Below, piece after piece: positions 25,286 to 34,305 of a DNA stretch of 64,000 nt. The notes under the pieces were generated by a model. It did not search any database. It was not told where the DNA came from and saw nothing but the letters and a program-made list of their open reading frames with translations. Each line of letters opens with the position of its first letter. Within the stretch, counting starts at the first letter, position 1. Position numbers and translations under genes: made by a program. Location of the stretch: assembly GCF_022012295.1 (NCBI RefSeq), contig NZ_JAKLTN010000002.1, positions 930,001 to 994,000 on the forward strand. The letters are read 5' to 3'. Origin of the DNA: Dechloromonas hankyongensis. Its GTDB lineage: Bacteria > Pseudomonadota > Gammaproteobacteria > Burkholderiales > Rhodocyclaceae.

Positions 25286-25456
25286 CTACATCCACCAGGG
25301 GTCGGCCCCGGTATCTTCATCGTCATCCGTTTCGATCCCTTCTTCTTCACGTTCATCGTGAACGGGGTGATCCGGCTTATGCGGATGATGGAAAGGAGGG
25401 TCTTTCGGATTGGGGGTATCGGGCTCTATGGGCTGGCGGCCCGGTGAAATCGGCAT
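25286..25456 (-). CDS. Small Pro/His/Asp-rich hypothetical protein
   Basis: The 56-residue product is rich in Pro and His in the middle (PPFHHPHKPDHPVHD), very acidic afterwards (EREEEGIETDDDED) and ends in Asp-Pro-Trp-Trp-Met. ATG at 25456 has AAGGA 8 nt upstream. It lies alone between two rightward genes. The His and Asp clusters could bind metal ions, but no family is recognised. An in-frame ATG at 25474 is a less likely start. Confidence 0.5.
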   Translation of the reverse strand: MPISPGRQPIEPDTPNPKDPPFHHPHKPDHPVHDEREEEGIETDDDEDTGADPWWM

Positions 25457-25654
25457 GAACGTTCCTTGCTGCAATGATATTCAATTCCATTGGGCAGATA
25501 TCCGCTGGCAAGGTTGCAACTCATTGAAGGTGTGGTTCAACGGAGGAAGCGATCGTTGGCCCGTTGCAGACAGCAAGCGGTATCTGCGCCGGCCATCTGC
25601 AAATGCGTTTCGCCACGGTATAGTTGCAGCCCGCTACCCTTCCGAGCCTTAGCC

Positions 25655-25873
25655 ATGTTCGCCGTACTCGTCGCTCTCCTTATTCTTGCCGCCGGCGTGG
25701 CGGCCATCTATCTGCTGCTGAAGAACATGAGCGAAGACGGCGTCGACATTGCTGCACCGGGCAGTTGCCAGGGCGGTCGCTGCGGGCCGAGCTGTTCTTC
25801 GTCGGTCGAGGAAGCCGAAGAAGCTCTGCTGCAAGTTGCGGATGTGGGTGAACAGGGCAAAGCGAGTTCCTGA
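25655..25873 (+). CDS. Small membrane-anchored Cys-rich protein
   Basis: From ATG 25655 the 72-residue product has one N-terminal helix (FAVLVALLILAAGVAAIYLLL), then a Cys cluster CQGGRCGPSC, then an acidic Glu-rich tail. The Cys spacing (C-x4-C-x3-C) could bind a metal. It is not a known ferredoxin or metallothionein motif that I recognise. It precedes arsR by 109 bp on the same strand; participation in the arsenic response is a guess. An in-frame start at 25490 exists but encodes non-hydrophobic sequence without a ribosome site. Confidence 0.55.
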   Translation: MFAVLVALLILAAGVAAIYLLLKNMSEDGVDIAAPGSCQGGRCGPSCSSSVEEAEEALLQVADVGEQGKASS

Positions 25874-25982
25874 ACGGCCGCGTTCGGCTAACAGTGGAAA
25901 TTCCCCGAGCAGCAAATTAGGCCTGAAATAGGCAACCGGACCGCCGCTGGACTTTGCACCATATTTCGACAATACTCGAATC

Positions 25983-26339
25983 ATGGAAACACTAAACGCC
26001 GCCGAACTTCTCGCCGCACTGGGCCATGAATCCCGCCTGGCCATCTTCCGCCTGCTGGTCGAAGCCGGCCCGGACGGCATCAATGCCAGCGCCATTGGCG
26101 AGCAACTGGGCATGGCGCCGGCCACGCTCTCCTTCCATCTCGCCCATCTCAGCCGGGTCGGCCTGATTACGGGAGAACGCGAGAGCCGCTTCATCCATTA
26201 CTCGGCCAACTACGCCACGATGGATGACCTCATCGCCTTCCTGACCAGCAATTGCTGCCAGGGCAATGCCTGTCTCCCCAAGACCGCGTGCTGCGCGACC
26301 ACCGAGAAGCGCCGCGCCAAAGCCGAAGAGAAATCCTGA
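25983..26339 (+). CDS. arsR: ArsR-family arsenic-responsive repressor
   Basis: The 118-residue winged-helix repressor has the recognition helix region in MAPATLSFHLAHLSRVGLI and lacks the N-terminal ELCVCDL site of the E. coli type. Instead, Cys91-Cys92, Cys97 and Cys103-Cys104 sit at the C-terminus, like the Acidithiobacillus ferrooxidans type that binds As(III) with three C-terminal Cys. It overlaps arsC (TGATG) and heads arsR-arsC-acr3, so it should repress the operon until As(III) or Sb(III) binds. Confidence 0.9.
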   Translation: METLNAAELLAALGHESRLAIFRLLVEAGPDGINASAIGEQLGMAPATLSFHLAHLSRVGLITGERESRFIHYSANYATMDDLIAFLTSNCCQGNACLPKTACCATTEKRRAKAEEKS

Positions 26340-26752
26340 TGCCGAATCTCAAGACCGTGCTGGTGCTGTGCACTGGGAACTCCTGCCGCTCCCAGATGGG
26401 CGAAGCCATCCTGAACCATGACCTGGCCGGCCTCGTGCGCGGCATCTCCGCCGGCACCAACCCGCAACCCAAAGTCGCTGACGGCGCCATCGAGGCCCTG
26501 AAACTGGCCGGCCTGCCCACCGCGAGCCTGCATCCCAAGACCGTCGAAGCGGTGATGAATGACGATATCGACCTGGTGGTCAGCGTCTGCGACAACGCCA
26601 GGGAAATCTGCCCCATCTTCCCGCGCCCCGTAAAGCGCCTTCACGTCGGCTTCCACGACCCGCATGGCGAGCCGCTGGACAGCTTCGTTGCCGTCCGCGA
26701 CGACATCCGTGCCCGCCTGGTGCCGGCCGTCCGTGAAGCCCTGGGACTGTAA
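26339..26752 (+). CDS. arsC: Thioredoxin-coupled arsenate reductase
   Basis: A 137-residue low-molecular-weight-phosphatase-type ArsC. The P-loop CTGNSCRS gives Cys11 and Arg17 (CX5R), and Cys84 and Cys91 stand at the positions of the redox relay (Cys82/Cys89 in S. aureus ArsC). It reduces arsenate to arsenite with thioredoxin. ATG at 26339 overlaps the arsR stop; a frame further upstream belongs to arsR sequence. The product arsenite is exported by the Acr3 protein encoded next. Confidence 0.92.
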   Translation: MPNLKTVLVLCTGNSCRSQMGEAILNHDLAGLVRGISAGTNPQPKVADGAIEALKLAGLPTASLHPKTVEAVMNDDIDLVVSVCDNAREICPIFPRPVKRLHVGFHDPHGEPLDSFVAVRDDIRARLVPAVREALGL

Positions 26753-26761
26753 GGAGCCGCG

Positions 26762-27826
26762 GTGTCTGTCCAGTGCGAACTGACCGTCAAAGCCGCCGCC
26801 GGCGCTCCAATGAGTGTCTTCGAGCGTTTCCTGACGGTCTGGGTCTTTCTGTGCATCGTCGCCGGCATCGCGGCCGGGCAGATGGCGCCGGGCTTGTTCC
26901 AGGCCGTCGGCCGGCTCGAAGTCGCCCAGGTCAATCTGCCGGTCGGCCTGCTCATCTGGGTGATGATCATCCCGATGCTGGTCAAGGTCGATTTCGGGGC
27001 TTTGCACGAAGTGAAGCAGCATGTTCGCGGCATCGGTGTCACGCTGTTCGTGAATTGGCTGGTCAAGCCGTTTTCAATGGCCTTCCTCGGCTGGCTGTTC
27101 ATCCGCAACCTGTTCGCGCCGATGCTACCAGCTGAGCAGCTGGACAGCTATATCGCCGGCCTCATCCTGCTGGCGGCCGCACCTTGCACCGCCATGGTCT
27201 TCGTCTGGAGCCGGCTATCCAACGGCGACCCGCTGTTCACGCTGTCGCAGGTGGCGCTGAACGACACCATCATGGTCTTCACCTTCGCACCGATGGTCGC
27301 CTTCCTGCTCGGCATCTCGTCGATTTCCGTGCCGTGGGACACCTTGCTGACCTCGGTCGTCCTCTACATCGTGATTCCGGTGGCGCTGGCCCAACTCTGG
27401 CGCAAGTCGCTGCTGGCCCAGAGTCAGGCAGCTTTCGATGCCGCCATGACGAAGATTGGCCCGTGGTCTATTGCGGCATTGCTGGCTACGCTGGTCCTGC
27501 TCTTCGCCTTCCAGGGCGAAGCCATCATCCGGCAGCCGCTGGTCATCGGCCTGCTGGCGGTGCCTATCCTGATCCAGGTGTTCTTCAATTCAGCCCTGGC
27601 CTACTGGCTGAACAAGATGGTTGGCGAAAAGCACAATGTCGCCTGCCCGTCTGCCCTGATTGGCGCATCCAACTTCTTCGAACTGGCCGTGGCGGCCGCC
27701 ATCGGCCTGTTCGGGTTCGAGTCGGGCGCGGCGCTGGCGACGGTCGTCGGCGTCCTCATCGAAGTGCCGGTCATGCTGCTGGTCGTGCGAGTGGTGAATG
27801 CCTCCAAGGATTGGTACGAGGCATAA
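26762..27826 (+). CDS. acr3: Arsenite efflux permease, Acr3 family
   Basis: A 354-residue ten-helix membrane carrier. Family marks are PVGLLIWVMIIPMLVKVDF, NWLVKPFSMAFLGWLF and the essential Cys in AAPCTAMVFVWSRLSNGDP. It expels As(III), probably as arsenite anion, by proton exchange. GTG at 26762 has AAGGAG 6 nt upstream; an internal ATG at 26810 begins at the same point where shorter relatives start, so either is possible. It is the last gene of the operon and is followed by a strong hairpin. Confidence 0.93.
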   Translation: MSVQCELTVKAAAGAPMSVFERFLTVWVFLCIVAGIAAGQMAPGLFQAVGRLEVAQVNLPVGLLIWVMIIPMLVKVDFGALHEVKQHVRGIGVTLFVNWLVKPFSMAFLGWLFIRNLFAPMLPAEQLDSYIAGLILLAAAPCTAMVFVWSRLSNGDPLFTLSQVALNDTIMVFTFAPMVAFLLGISSISVPWDTLLTSVVLYIVIPVALAQLWRKSLLAQSQAAFDAAMTKIGPWSIAALLATLVLLFAFQGEAIIRQPLVIGLLAVPILIQVFFNSALAYWLNKMVGEKHNVACPSALIGASNFFELAVAAAIGLFGFESGAALATVVGVLIEVPVMLLVVRVVNASKDWYEA

Positions 27827-27839
27827 ACCGTCCTGCTCT

Positions 27840-27868
27840 GAGCCCAAACACTTCCTCTGTTTGGGCTC
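27840..27868 (+). terminator. Terminator hairpin of the ars operon
   Basis: GAGCCCAAACA (27840-27850) pairs perfectly with TGTTTGGGCTC (27858-27868), loop of 7 nt. No long T-run follows, but position and stem strength fit a terminator. Confidence 0.65.
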
Positions 27869-27943
27869 GTGAGTACTTATTCGCCGAATGAGAAAGCCCG
27901 TTCGGTCGTAAGATTCGCCTACCCCACAAAGCCCCAAGGACGC

Positions 27944-28363
27944 ATGGAAACTCACATCACCGATATAGCGCACGTAATCCAGCTCTCCGTTGCGCCGGTA
28001 TTCCTGCTCACCGCGATCTCGACCTTGATCGGCGCCATGAACACCCGGCTGGGTCGAATCATTGACCGGCGCCGCGTGGTGATGGAGAGCCATGCAGACA
28101 AAGAAATGACAGCGCTAGATGCCGAAGAGCTTCTGTTATTGGCAAGGCGCCGCCACCTGATTTACCTGGCAATCCTGTTCGCCGTCATGGCTGCACTCCT
28201 CGTTTGCTTTGTTGTGGCCGGAGCTTTCCTCGGGGCACTGATGTCCTCCGATCTCACCAGGCTGGTTGCCGCTTTATTTATTCTGGCGATGGGGTCGATG
28301 ATTGCAGCGCTTTCCCTGTTTCTGCGGGAAATTTACCTCGCCGTCAGTGCGGGTTCGCGATAA
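27944..28363 (+). CDS. DUF2721 membrane protein
   Basis: The 139-residue protein has three hydrophobic helices (about residues 15-35, 72-97 and 105-128) and the DUF2721 pattern: APVFLLTAISTLIGAMNTRLGRIIDRRR, cited by its two ends, then LARRRHLIYLAI. Function unknown. ATG at 27944 has AAGGA 7 nt upstream; the frame is open 25 codons further but without a ribosome site. Monocistronic, closed by the hairpin at 28379-28400. Confidence 0.8.
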   Translation: METHITDIAHVIQLSVAPVFLLTAISTLIGAMNTRLGRIIDRRRVVMESHADKEMTALDAEELLLLARRRHLIYLAILFAVMAALLVCFVVAGAFLGALMSSDLTRLVAALFILAMGSMIAALSLFLREIYLAVSAGSR

Positions 28364-28378
28364 CGCCCAACGCTTGAT

Positions 28379-28400
28379 ACGCCCTTTCTTGAAAGGGCGT
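28379..28400 (+). terminator. Hairpin after the DUF2721 gene
   Basis: ACGCCCTTTC and GAAAGGGCGT form a tight 10-bp stem. It separates this gene from the end of the convergent chemotaxis cluster. The 28401-28529 interval holds no gene that I can see. Confidence 0.6.
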
Positions 28401-28529
28401 TCCAACTAACGATATCTGAGGCAGCACGGTGCCAGTTACCAGCCACTAATTACGGTCAATGGCTGCTTTCGTCGCCAGCAAAGGACAGCACCGTCCGTCT
28501 CTTGTGCGTCATGGGTGGCCCCTTACAGA

Positions 28530-29612
28530 TCAGCCAAGCTTTTGGCTGTAGGCCATCATGGCGAGAGGAATTCGCTCCAAAGACATGACCTGCTCGGCCC
28601 CCCCCAGCTTGATCGCTTCCTTGGGCATGCCGAAAACGACAGAGCTGGCTTCATCCTGGGCAATCGTGCTGGCGCCGGCGCTGCGCATTTCCTTGAGGCC
28701 GCGCGCGCCGTCATCGCCCATTCCGGTCATGATGATGCCGAGGGCGTTCTTGCCCGCGTACTTGGCCGTCGAGCGGAAAAGCACGTCAACCGATGGACGA
28801 TGCCGATTGACCAGGGGGCCGCTAACGATCTCGACGACATATTGAGCGCCGCTGCGCTTGAGCATCATGTGCTTGCCGCCGGGCGCGATGAGAGCCCGTC
28901 CGGGAAAGACGCGGTCGCCGTTCTGGGCCTCGCGCACCTCGATCTGGCACAGGCCGTTAAGGCGCTGGGCGAACATGGCCGTGAATTTCTCCGGCATGTG
29001 CTGGACGATGACGATCCCCAGGCAGGTGGCCGGCAGTTGAGTGAGGACGCTTTCCAAAGCCTGGGTTCCGCCGGTGGAGGTACCGATAGCGATCACCTGG
29101 TCGGTCGTCCGCGCCATGGCGCTCGGCGCGCCGCTGGGCAGAATGGCGTCGGCCGACAACTTGGGCGCGATTTTTTCCCTGGCACTGCGCCCCAAAGCCC
29201 GGAGATTGGCGCCGGCAGCGGTGCGCACGGCCGAGACGATGTCGCTCGAGGCATCTTCGAGGAAGGATTTGAGGCCGATCTTCGGTTTGGTGATGATGCT
29301 GACCGCGCCAGCCGCCAGCGCATCGAACGCGGCTTGGGTGCCCTCCTCCGCCAAGGAGGAACAGATGACTGTCGGCGTCGGACGTTCGGCCATGACTTTC
29401 CGGAGGAAGGAAATGCCGTCCATGCGCGGCATTTCGATATCGACCACGAGTACATCGGGCCACAGGGACTTCATCTTGTCCATTGCGAAAACCGGGTCGG
29501 AGGCGGTTCCAATCACCTCGATGGCTGGATCCCTGGCGAGAGCGGCGGAAACGACCTGCCGCACCAGCGCCGAGTCGTCGACAACCATCACTTTTATTTT
29601 TTTCTCGATCAT
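28530..29612 (-). CDS. cheB: Chemotaxis methylesterase CheB
   Basis: The 360-residue protein has an N-terminal receiver domain (phospho-acceptor Asp in [14 protein letters not shown] with the conserved Lys) and a C-terminal methylesterase with Ser in GTSTGG, His in VQHMPEKF and Asp in MTGMGDDG. It removes methyl groups from receptor glutamates and so resets MCP sensitivity; phosphorylation by CheA activates it. It is the last gene of the leftward cluster, 27 bp after cheR. Confidence 0.95.
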   Translation of the reverse strand: MIEKKIKVMVVDDSALVRQVVSAALARDPAIEVIGTASDPVFAMDKMKSLWPDVLVVDIEMPRMDGISFLRKVMAERPTPTVICSSLAEEGTQAAFDALAAGAVSIITKPKIGLKSFLEDASSDIVSAVRTAAGANLRALGRSAREKIAPKLSADAILPSGAPSAMARTTDQVIAIGTSTGGTQALESVLTQLPATCLGIVIVQHMPEKFTAMFAQRLNGLCQIEVREAQNGDRVFPGRALIAPGGKHMMLKRSGAQYVVEIVSGPLVNRHRPSVDVLFRSTAKYAGKNALGIIMTGMGDDGARGLKEMRSAGASTIAQDEASSVVFGMPKEAIKLGGAEQVMSLERIPLAMMAYSQKLG

Positions 29613-29639
29613 CTCGATTTTCTTTGCTCCGAGGCTCGA

Positions 29640-30446
29640 CTAAGGTTTGTAGTAAATGGTCGGCCGCAGCTGACGCAGGCGATCCTCGATTCCATTCAGC
29701 GTCTCGGAATGCCCGACAATCAGGAACCCGCCCTTTTTCAGTCTGGGCAGCAGATTGCTCAAGACGTTTCGCTTGGTTTCGGGGTTGAAATAAATCAGCA
29801 CATTGCGGATGAAGATGACATCGAAATCGCCGATCCCGGCATCGATTGGGTGGATCAGATTGATACGCTCGAAGCTGACCCGCTGGGCGATTGCCGGCGA
29901 GATGATGAATGTGCCGTCCTGCGAGCGCACCCCCCTGAGGCAGTACTTGCTCAGCAAGGACCGGGGGATGTCTTTTGACCGCTCGACGGGATATTGGCCT
30001 GCCATGGCCTTTTCCAGGACCTGGCTGCTGACGTCCGACCCGAAAACTTCCCATGGCAGATTGCCCAGATGTTCGGCCAGAAGCATGGCAATGGTGTAAG
30101 CCTCTTCACCGCTCGAACTTGCCGCACTCCACACCCGGAAATTCCCCGTCCCTTCGCGCCGGGCGAGAATTTCGTTGCACAGGAAGTCAAAATGCTTGGG
30201 TTCCCGGAAAAAATAGGTCTCGTTGGTCGTGACCAGATCGATCATCGTCTGCATTTCGCCGGGGTGCTGCGTTCCCACCAGCAGCCGATAATATTCGCCA
30301 AACGAATCGAGATTGAAATGGCGCAAGCGACGCTGCAAACGGCCGACCAACAGGACCTGTTTGGAATCGGCCAGGCTGATGCCCGCCCGAGCGTGAATCA
30401 GCGCCTGAAACAGCGCGAATTCTTCGTCGGTGATGCCAGGTTCCAT
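29640..30446 (-). CDS. cheR: Chemotaxis methyltransferase CheR
   Basis: A 268-residue SAM-dependent enzyme that methylates receptor glutamates. An N-terminal helical domain is followed by TTNETYFFREPKHF (hallmark), the SAM loop VWSAASSSGEEAYTIAM, and FIRNVLIYFN. It pairs with CheB; the cluster has no CheD. No strong ribosome site is visible before the ATG. The gene follows the FixJ-type regulator by 120 bp. Confidence 0.94.
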   Translation of the reverse strand: MEPGITDEEFALFQALIHARAGISLADSKQVLLVGRLQRRLRHFNLDSFGEYYRLLVGTQHPGEMQTMIDLVTTNETYFFREPKHFDFLCNEILARREGTGNFRVWSAASSSGEEAYTIAMLLAEHLGNLPWEVFGSDVSSQVLEKAMAGQYPVERSKDIPRSLLSKYCLRGVRSQDGTFIISPAIAQRVSFERINLIHPIDAGIGDFDVIFIRNVLIYFNPETKRNVLSNLLPRLKKGGFLIVGHSETLNGIEDRLRQLRPTIYYKP

Positions 30447-30566
30447 GGAATGGCGTGAGCTTGCTGGATTTGAAATTTTTCTATGCGTCCGCAGTGCCCT
30501 GGCGGGGGCTTATCGATCAGTCAAAGAGGTTGTGGTCGTCTGGATTGATTTGTCGCTGCCCGTCAT

Positions 30567-31205
30567 CTAGGAACGGAACTCGTCCCCAGCCTGGGCAATC
30601 AGCCCGGCAAGGGATACCACGGAACGAAGATTGGTTTTTTCCAGAACGTTCTTGCGGTGGTATTCGACGGTTCGCGGACTGATGGAAAGTCGCTTGCCGA
30701 TTTCCTTCGCCGACAGGCCTTCGACCAGCAGATGCGAGATTTCCAGTTCGCGGGGAGAGAGCAATTTCAACTTGCCGTCGATATCCTCGCTGGCACTGGC
30801 TTCCTCCTGGCGCTGCCGATTCATGGCGAATGCATTGTTCACCGCATCCAGCAGGTCGTCCTGGGCGAAAGGTTTCTGCAGGAACTCGATGGCACCGTGC
30901 TTCATGGCGCGGACGGCAATCGGAATATCGCTGTGCCCCGAAATGAAAATGATGGGGATTTCCAGTTTGGCGGTATTGAGGAAGTCCTGCAGTTCCAGCC
31001 CCCCCATGCCCGGCATGCGGACATCCAGGATCAGGCAGCCATTGTTGATGCCCCCCTGGTTCGCCGCAAGAAAATCGGCAGCGCTGGAATACGTCCTGTA
31101 CGGGAGATCGACCGACATGATCAGCAAGCCAATGGACTCCAGGACCACGGGATCATCGTCGACTATATGCACCACAGCTTCTGCAAGCATCGGCCTCCCG
31201 CTCAT
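30567..31205 (-). CDS. FixJ/NarL-type response regulator
   Basis: The 212-residue protein has a receiver domain (acidic pocket VDDDP, phospho-acceptor Asp61 in LDVRMPGMGG, Lys in LQKPF) and a LuxR-type helix-turn-helix at about residues 147-205 (LSPRELEISHLLVEGLSAKEIG ... SPRTVEYHRKNV). AAGGAG lies 8 nt before the ATG. It lies 93 bp after the hemerythrin-PAS kinase, in FixL/FixJ order, and is its probable partner. Its targets are not evident. Confidence 0.9.
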   Translation of the reverse strand: MSGRPMLAEAVVHIVDDDPVVLESIGLLIMSVDLPYRTYSSAADFLAANQGGINNGCLILDVRMPGMGGLELQDFLNTAKLEIPIIFISGHSDIPIAVRAMKHGAIEFLQKPFAQDDLLDAVNNAFAMNRQRQEEASASEDIDGKLKLLSPRELEISHLLVEGLSAKEIGKRLSISPRTVEYHRKNVLEKTNLRSVVSLAGLIAQAGDEFRS

Positions 31206-31298
31206 TGGTTTTCTCCTTGTTGGCCAGAACCCGGATGAGCTTGGTAGACAGTGGATTGCGTCATTTGCTTCATTTATTTGTATTTTTTCAAGCCATTT

Positions 31299-33821
31299 TC
31301 ATAAGCCATTACCATCGGCCGGTTTGATGGGCAGCGTGAATTCAAAAACACTGCCCTGCTGGTCGCCTGGCATCGCCCATATCTTCCCGCCGCTGGCTTC
31401 GACAATACTGCGGCATATGCCGAGCCCTACCCCGGTGCCATCAGCCTTTGTGGTGTAGAAGGTCGGGAGTTTGTCCAGTTCGAACCCGTCGGGCAAGCCG
31501 ATGCCGAAATCGCGGATCGACACTTTCACGAAGCCACTTCCGCCATCACCGGTTTCGATCTGAATCTCCGGCAAAGGCGTGCCGCCCATGGCCTCTTCGG
31601 CATTGCGCAACAGATTCATCAGTACCTGCTCGACGAGAATCCGATCCGCCCATACCGATGCCACGGTTTGGTCGAGCCGGAGTGAGAATTCGACCGGGCG
31701 GGTGCGGCTGCGAATGTTCGCCAAGGCTATGACTTCGCGAACGGCCTCGTTGATATCGAGTTCGGCCGGTTTGGCTTCGCGCTTGCGCATGAACTCGCGC
31801 ATGGTCTGAATGATGGAGCCGGCGCGCAGCGCTTGCTCCGCAGTCTTGCTCAACGCCTGCTCCAATACCTCCGGCTTGGCTTTGCCGTTCCGCAACAAAT
31901 TCGCACAAGCTTGATTGAAATTTGCGATAGCGGCCAGTGGCTGGTTGAGTTCATGCGCCAGTGCCGACGCCATCTCCCCCATATTGACGAGGCGCCCGAT
32001 ACGCGAAAAATCGGCCAGCTTTTCTTCCTGCATCAGGCGTTGCCAGACACGGACGGTCATGTCCATGGCCACTCCCAGAATCTGCTGTGGCCTTCCGCTC
32101 TCGGTCCGCGCGATGACCACCTCGCGACAGGCAATGTGGCGTGGATTTCCGTCCTTCGTTTTAATGCGGCACTCATACTCGATCACCTCGCCGTCGCGAG
32201 CATCAGGCCACTGTGCGGCCACGGAACGGATAGCCGCGACATCCTCGGGTTCGGCAAGCGCCTGCATCAAATACGAATTGAGCGACAGAATCTCCTCGGG
32301 CGTATATCCCGTCGCCGCCTGGACAGCCTGATTGACATAGACCGTACCGCAGGAATCCAGATCGTGGATATAGATGATCAGGGGCACCAGATCCATCAGT
32401 CGTGCCAGCTTGGTCTGGGATGCCAGTAGCTCCAATTGCGCCCGTTTTCGCAAGGTGATATCGCGCACAACGCTGACTGTGTTCCATCCGTCCTGTATCC
32501 GGCAATGAGAGAGCGACACCTCGACCGGGAAAGTCTGGCCGCCTTTCCGCCTGGCAATCAATGGTTCGCTCAGGGCGGCGGAAATTTGCTTTCCTGCCGA
32601 AGGAATATCCATCGGGTCACCAACGCTCAGCGTCTGCTCTTCAAGGGCATAGCCGATCAGCGCATAGGCCTGCTGCCCCAGAGCCTCGTCCGCCGAATAG
32701 CCGAAAATCCGCTCCGCCGATGAATTCCAGAAGGATATCTGCCCCTGGGCATCGGTCAGGACGATGGCGTCTGCCGCCGCTTCGGTGATCGCCCGCAAAC
32801 GGGCCTCGCTGTCGCGCAGGCGTGCCTCGGCATTACGGCGTTTATCTTCTCTCTCAAGGCTTTCCAGCCCGAAGGAAATCACCGTGGCCATTTCCTTGAG
32901 AACGGCGACCAGCGGTTCTTCGAATTCCTCTGGCTCATGGCAATACACGGTCAAAATGGCGACAACATTGCCTTCCACCTGCAGCGGAAAAACAGCGGAG
33001 GGAAGGATGGAATGCCCACCTGCAGAACCACGCCCTTCGCCCCCCGCCTGCTCTGCCAATGTGCTGCTGGACGCTATCAACGTAGGCTGGTTGCTGTCAG
33101 GATCGAGGATGGCAATGGATGCTGCAGCGAATCCGCTGTACTCGGTGACGATACTGCACACTTCTTTCAGCAGCGAATCGCGATCGTAACGGAAGGCGAC
33201 GGCCTGATTGGTCTTGCTGAGAGCCATGTAGAGGGCGCTCATCCGTCGCAAGCGCGCTTCCAGGATGGTGCGTTGCTCGATTTCGCGATTCAGCTGCAGG
33301 TTGGATTCGAGCAGTTCCAGCGAACGCCTGCCCAAGCCCTCGTAAAGCTGATTGGCCGTATTGACCAGAACATGGGGTTGCGACGATGTCTTTGGCGCAG
33401 ACGTACTCTCCACGGACTGGTCGAGGACTTCCCGCGCCATCTCCATATCCATCTGGGTGATGTGGTGTATCAACCACTCAACCAGGAAAGACAACAGATG
33501 GTCGACCATCAGGTCGGGGCTGGTCTCAATGAGTTGGGTGACACGGCCCAGATGTTTGAAGAAGCCTTTGTGGGCAGCCAGGTGCGCTTTCTGATGGTCC
33601 GGGCTTACATGGTTGCGCGCCATCAACACTTCTTCGGTGTGAAAGTGGTAGCGGGCGTAATGCTGCAACTGCTGCAGCACGGTTTCTAGTTCGAGCGGAG
33701 TGCAGCTGTTGCTGTGTAGAGCAAGCAGCGTATTGATGATGTCGATGAGCCGTTCGTGCTGATCGTCGACGTCGGTCACGCCGGTTGCAAACTCCGTACT
33801 CCACTCGAAAAGGTGGCTCAT
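31299..33821 (-). CDS. Hemerythrin-GAF-PAS histidine kinase
   Basis: The 840-residue soluble sensor kinase begins with a complete bacteriohemerythrin domain (about residues 1-130): His22, His59, Glu63, His76/80, His120 and Asp125 match the diiron ligand set. Then follow a GAF domain (about 200-330), two PAS domains (about 335-460 and 470-595), a HisKA dimerisation helix with His623 in SALAHELNQPLAAIANF, and an HATPase domain with FGIGLPDGF and TGVGLGICRSIV. The kinase core resembles FixL. Oxygen bound at the diiron site, or its redox state, probably controls autophosphorylation, with the FixJ-type protein as target. No membrane segments. Confidence 0.9.
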   Translation of the reverse strand: MSHLFEWSTEFATGVTDVDDQHERLIDIINTLLALHSNSCTPLELETVLQQLQHYARYHFHTEEVLMARNHVSPDHQKAHLAAHKGFFKHLGRVTQLIETSPDLMVDHLLSFLVEWLIHHITQMDMEMAREVLDQSVESTSAPKTSSQPHVLVNTANQLYEGLGRRSLELLESNLQLNREIEQRTILEARLRRMSALYMALSKTNQAVAFRYDRDSLLKEVCSIVTEYSGFAAASIAILDPDSNQPTLIASSSTLAEQAGGEGRGSAGGHSILPSAVFPLQVEGNVVAILTVYCHEPEEFEEPLVAVLKEMATVISFGLESLEREDKRRNAEARLRDSEARLRAITEAAADAIVLTDAQGQISFWNSSAERIFGYSADEALGQQAYALIGYALEEQTLSVGDPMDIPSAGKQISAALSEPLIARRKGGQTFPVEVSLSHCRIQDGWNTVSVVRDITLRKRAQLELLASQTKLARLMDLVPLIIYIHDLDSCGTVYVNQAVQAATGYTPEEILSLNSYLMQALAEPEDVAAIRSVAAQWPDARDGEVIEYECRIKTKDGNPRHIACREVVIARTESGRPQQILGVAMDMTVRVWQRLMQEEKLADFSRIGRLVNMGEMASALAHELNQPLAAIANFNQACANLLRNGKAKPEVLEQALSKTAEQALRAGSIIQTMREFMRKREAKPAELDINEAVREVIALANIRSRTRPVEFSLRLDQTVASVWADRILVEQVLMNLLRNAEEAMGGTPLPEIQIETGDGGSGFVKVSIRDFGIGLPDGFELDKLPTFYTTKADGTGVGLGICRSIVEASGGKIWAMPGDQQGSVFEFTLPIKPADGNGL

Positions 33822-33837
33822 CTCACTCCCTGCCCAG

Positions 33838-34290
33838 TCATTTATTCACGACCAATCGTAACTCAGGTCGCTTGGCGGGCGTTCCCTCCTGTTTTGCAAT
33901 AATGAATTCGGCCAGCCGGCGGTCGGTATGGTTGATATGGTGACTAAGCCAGTCGCGAAGAAAATTCATGGTTTCCAGCGTCACTTCAAGCTGTTTGTGC
34001 TTCGCCTTCTCGCCCAGCTCGGATACGGTTCTCTTCAGCTCGGCATGCTCATGAAAATGTGCCGCCGCATTCGGAAATCCATTTTCGAGCATCAGGTTTT
34101 CTTCAGTGTCGAAATGCCAAATCGTATAGTTGGCCAGGTCGACAAACAGCTGATTGAGGACTTCGCGTCCCCGTTGCGCCTTCATCGCCAGATAGAGCAG
34201 ATTGGCGAGGGCAATCAGCTGTTCGTGCTGGTTGTCGATCAAGGGCAGACCAACCTTCAGCTGGTCGCCCCATACGATGAGGGGATTCAT
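33838..34290 (-). CDS. Bacteriohemerythrin
   Basis: A 150-residue single-domain diiron oxygen carrier. Ligand positions agree with known bacteriohemerythrins: His22 (DNQHE), His59 and Glu63 (WHFDTEE), His78 and His82 (HFHEH), His118 and Asp123 (HHINHTD). It may store or deliver oxygen, or sense it for the adjoining hemerythrin kinase, 16 bp downstream. AAGG lies 9 nt before the ATG. It sits directly after cheW in the chemotaxis transcript, which points to aerotaxis or microaerophilic behaviour. Confidence 0.92.
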   Translation of the reverse strand: MNPLIVWGDQLKVGLPLIDNQHEQLIALANLLYLAMKAQRGREVLNQLFVDLANYTIWHFDTEENLMLENGFPNAAAHFHEHAELKRTVSELGEKAKHKQLEVTLETMNFLRDWLSHHINHTDRRLAEFIIAKQEGTPAKRPELRLVVNK

Positions 34291-34305
34291 GGCAGCCTTC
34301 CCCGA

